Assembly (NCBI GenBank): GCA_945868555.1
Contig: CAMBMC010000001.1
Location: forward strand, 1 to 35,001
Direction: 5' to 3'
DNA from: Chitinophaga pinensis
GTDB taxonomy: Bacteria; Bacteroidota; Bacteroidia; Flavobacteriales_D; Crocinitomicaceae
DNA: 35,001 nucleotides
Part shown: piece by piece, positions 33,531 through 35,001 of the stretch
Position numbering within the stretch: position 1 is the first letter of the stretch
How the letters are laid out: each line of letters opens with the position of its first letter
Made by a program: the position numbers and the translations under genes
Notes under the pieces: generated by a model
Seen by the model: the letters and a program-made list of their open reading frames with translations, nothing else
Told to the model about the DNA's origin: nothing
The model's database searches: none

Positions 33531-35001
33531 CTAGGGCTGTAATTCAACAGAAACATCCCAATTCGCACGAACTTTAGTCGGCTTTGAAAAGCGGTATATC
33601 TGTTCTGGTTGAATGCGTTTTTTTAAGTCACCACCGCTCCACTTGCCGTCACCGTTCAGGTCTTCGATCAAAACAAAGGTGTACTCGGCAGGTTCCAAGT
33701 AGTCGTATCGTACCGTTGTTCCTCCAGTGCAAAGACGCTCACTTATGGTTTCGTTGCCTCGTTTTAACTGAAGAATCAAGGCCCCGGTGAAGTCGCGCAA
33801 CACAGCGTAAAGCACCCCAAAGTCTTCGGTCTCGCCGTATTGAAACGTAAATCCTGTAGAATCCATCTTCTGGGTGCTCCCACAATTGATGGATCCTTTT
33901 TTAAAGATGACCACCCCTTTTTCTACTTTGGTTGTGGGAACAACAGTAAACTGATTCATACCGCGATAGGCAAGCTGAAAAGGCACGAAACTCGAGTCGG
34001 CTAAATTTTTCACGAAGATACATCCACTGTCGAGCGCTGTAATTCTTCCATTTACTGAAAATGTAAGTGTATCCAATGGCGTGTACATTCCACCTTTTCT
34101 GACCGACTCAATCCGCAAAGGAAAAGCTTTGTCCTTGGCTGAGATGCGTGTGCGAAGTGTGTCCACAAAAGTGTCTTTCAAAACGACTAAATTGGATTCT
34201 GTCAGGTCAGAAAATCCTTGGTAAATATAAAGACTGTCTTCAGTAATATGAGAGAGATCACCCTTTTCTATTGAAGAACCATTCAGCGAAAGCGTGGCAT
34301 CTAACAACGAGAAATTAGCCCCAACTACATATCTATTGATTCCTGCAGCTTTGAACGTATTCACCTTTCTTTTTGAAACAGGGGTGAACATTCGAACAGC
34401 AAGAGTGTCAATCTTTCCGGATAGAATGTCTGCAGTGTCAGAAGAAAATCCACAGCGTTCTAGTGGCTGAATGCTCAAGTCTCCATTCATATCTTCAAAG
34501 GCGCGCACGACATATTTTCCATTCCGCAGATAGCGAAATCGAGCCATTCCATCCTTGCCGGTCTTGGCAAAATAGTAAGGACTCACCTCATTGGTATCTG
34601 TAAACAATCCAACAACCATTTTATCCAAAGGCGCAAGTGTCCACGCATCCGTGACCTGCACGCACAATGCTGAAGAGTCGATGCTTGTTCCGGTTGAAAA
34701 CACATATTGAATCAATGAATCATTGCCCTCGGTAACATCTTTGATTGTCCCATTGAATGAAACTACGTAGGTGGTGTTCGGCTTAAAATCGCCGTCAAGT
34801 TTCACTGTAACTTGTTTCTTATTCAGTTGGGCGTCGAGCTTAATGCCACCGGGAACTATACTCATGGTTTGCAGTGGGCTGTTCAATTGGATATACTCGT
34901 CGAAATCTAAAGTAAAAGTCTTCTGAGTAAATCCGACTGTACCATTTATTGGATTTGTCTGCGTTGGGTTGGGCGCGACCGTGTCTTTTTCGCCTCCTGT
35001 A
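33531..35001 (-). CDS. Ig-like (SbsA-type) domain lipoprotein, N-terminus outside window
   Basis: The frame is open to the right edge, giving at least 490 residues. The first visible residues TGGEKDTVAPNPTQTNPING are typical of Bacteroidota lipoproteins that start with a lipobox then PPTGGxKDT, so only about 20-30 residues, including the signal peptide, should be missing. An Ig-like domain follows (TFTLDFDEYIQL, NTTYVVSFNGTIKDV), then carboxypeptidase-regulatory-like beta modules. Two calcium-like loops, EDMNGDLSIQP and EDLNGDGKWSGGD, lie in the modules. It is probably outer-membrane anchored. An apparent internal start at 34886 is not real because family sequence continues before it. Confidence 0.85.
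   Translation of the reverse strand, partial: TGGEKDTVAPNPTQTNPINGTVGFTQKTFTLDFDEYIQLNSPLQTMSIVPGGIKLDAQLNKKQVTVKLDGDFKPNTTYVVSFNGTIKDVTEGNDSLIQYVFSTGTSIDSSALCVQVTDAWTLAPLDKMVVGLFTDTNEVSPYYFAKTGKDGMARFRYLRNGKYVVRAFEDMNGDLSIQPLERCGFSSDTADILSGKIDTLAVRMFTPVSKRKVNTFKAAGINRYVVGANFSLLDATLSLNGSSIEKGDLSHITEDSLYIYQGFSDLTESNLVVLKDTFVDTLRTRISAKDKAFPLRIESVRKGGMYTPLDTLTFSVNGRITALDSGCIFVKNLADSSFVPFQLAYRGMNQFTVVPTTKVEKGVVIFKKGSINCGSTQKMDSTGFTFQYGETEDFGVLYAVLRDFTGALILQLKRGNETISERLCTGGTTVRYDYLEPAEYTFVLIEDLNGDGKWSGGDLKKRIQPEQIYRFSKPTKVRANWDVSVELQP

Overview
The window is about 35 kb of ordinary chromosome from a Bacteroidota bacterium, most likely a Flavobacteriales member near the Crocinitomicaceae/Fluviicola group. 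The evidence is a gliding-motility lipoprotein (GldH), a PorP/SprF-type protein, two proteins with the gliding-motility-associated (CHU_C, type B) C-terminal domain of type IX secretion, RicT/PSP1 beside GldH, a DUF2490-like protein, and several promoters of the Bacteroidota form TAnnTTTG with an upstream TTG. The genus call is inference. I see no phage, IS element, CRISPR array or plasmid function.

Layout, left to right. 1-1040: the 3' part of folB, a tRNA-Cys, a strong hairpin terminator and a small Cys-rich lipoprotein. 1144-4409: a tight four-gene operon (extended SDR, CPBP membrane protein, classical SDR, 7-TM protein). 4417-5765: an ECF sigma factor and its putative membrane anti-sigma factor, which carries a CHU_C domain. 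5863-8918: a TlpA-like thioredoxin protein, rpiB on the other strand, a 500-base AT-rich gap, and an orphan LytTR response regulator. 8928-15678: rnr (minus), then ferritin followed 12 bases later by a 1302-residue sensor cyclase. 15679-15935: a repeat-rich intergenic segment. 15936-20196: a tandem universal stress protein, a GH3-family enzyme, a DMT transporter and rlmF. 20342-21676: a Glu/Lys-rich coiled-coil protein. 21759-24780: holB, ricT and gldH on one strand. 24818-25913: a DUF2490-like outer-membrane protein and its upstream lipoprotein. 26065-30206: a large secreted CotH-family protein translationally coupled to a PorP/SprF protein. 30344-35001: a tiny membrane protein, a TPR lipoprotein with a small membrane protein, a flippase-like LPG-synthase-type membrane protein, and an Ig-like lipoprotein cut by the right edge.

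The most interesting object is the protein at 11770-15678. It joins a signal peptide, a two-component-regulator-type beta-propeller, a Y_Y_Y domain, one membrane helix and a coiled coil to a complete class III adenylyl cyclase, followed by an HD phosphohydrolase whose first motif resembles cyclic-nucleotide phosphodiesterases. It may therefore be a one-protein system that senses outside the membrane and both makes and destroys cAMP inside. Second in interest is the sigma/anti-sigma pair in which the predicted periplasmic part of the anti-sigma factor is a domain normally used as a type IX secretion signal.
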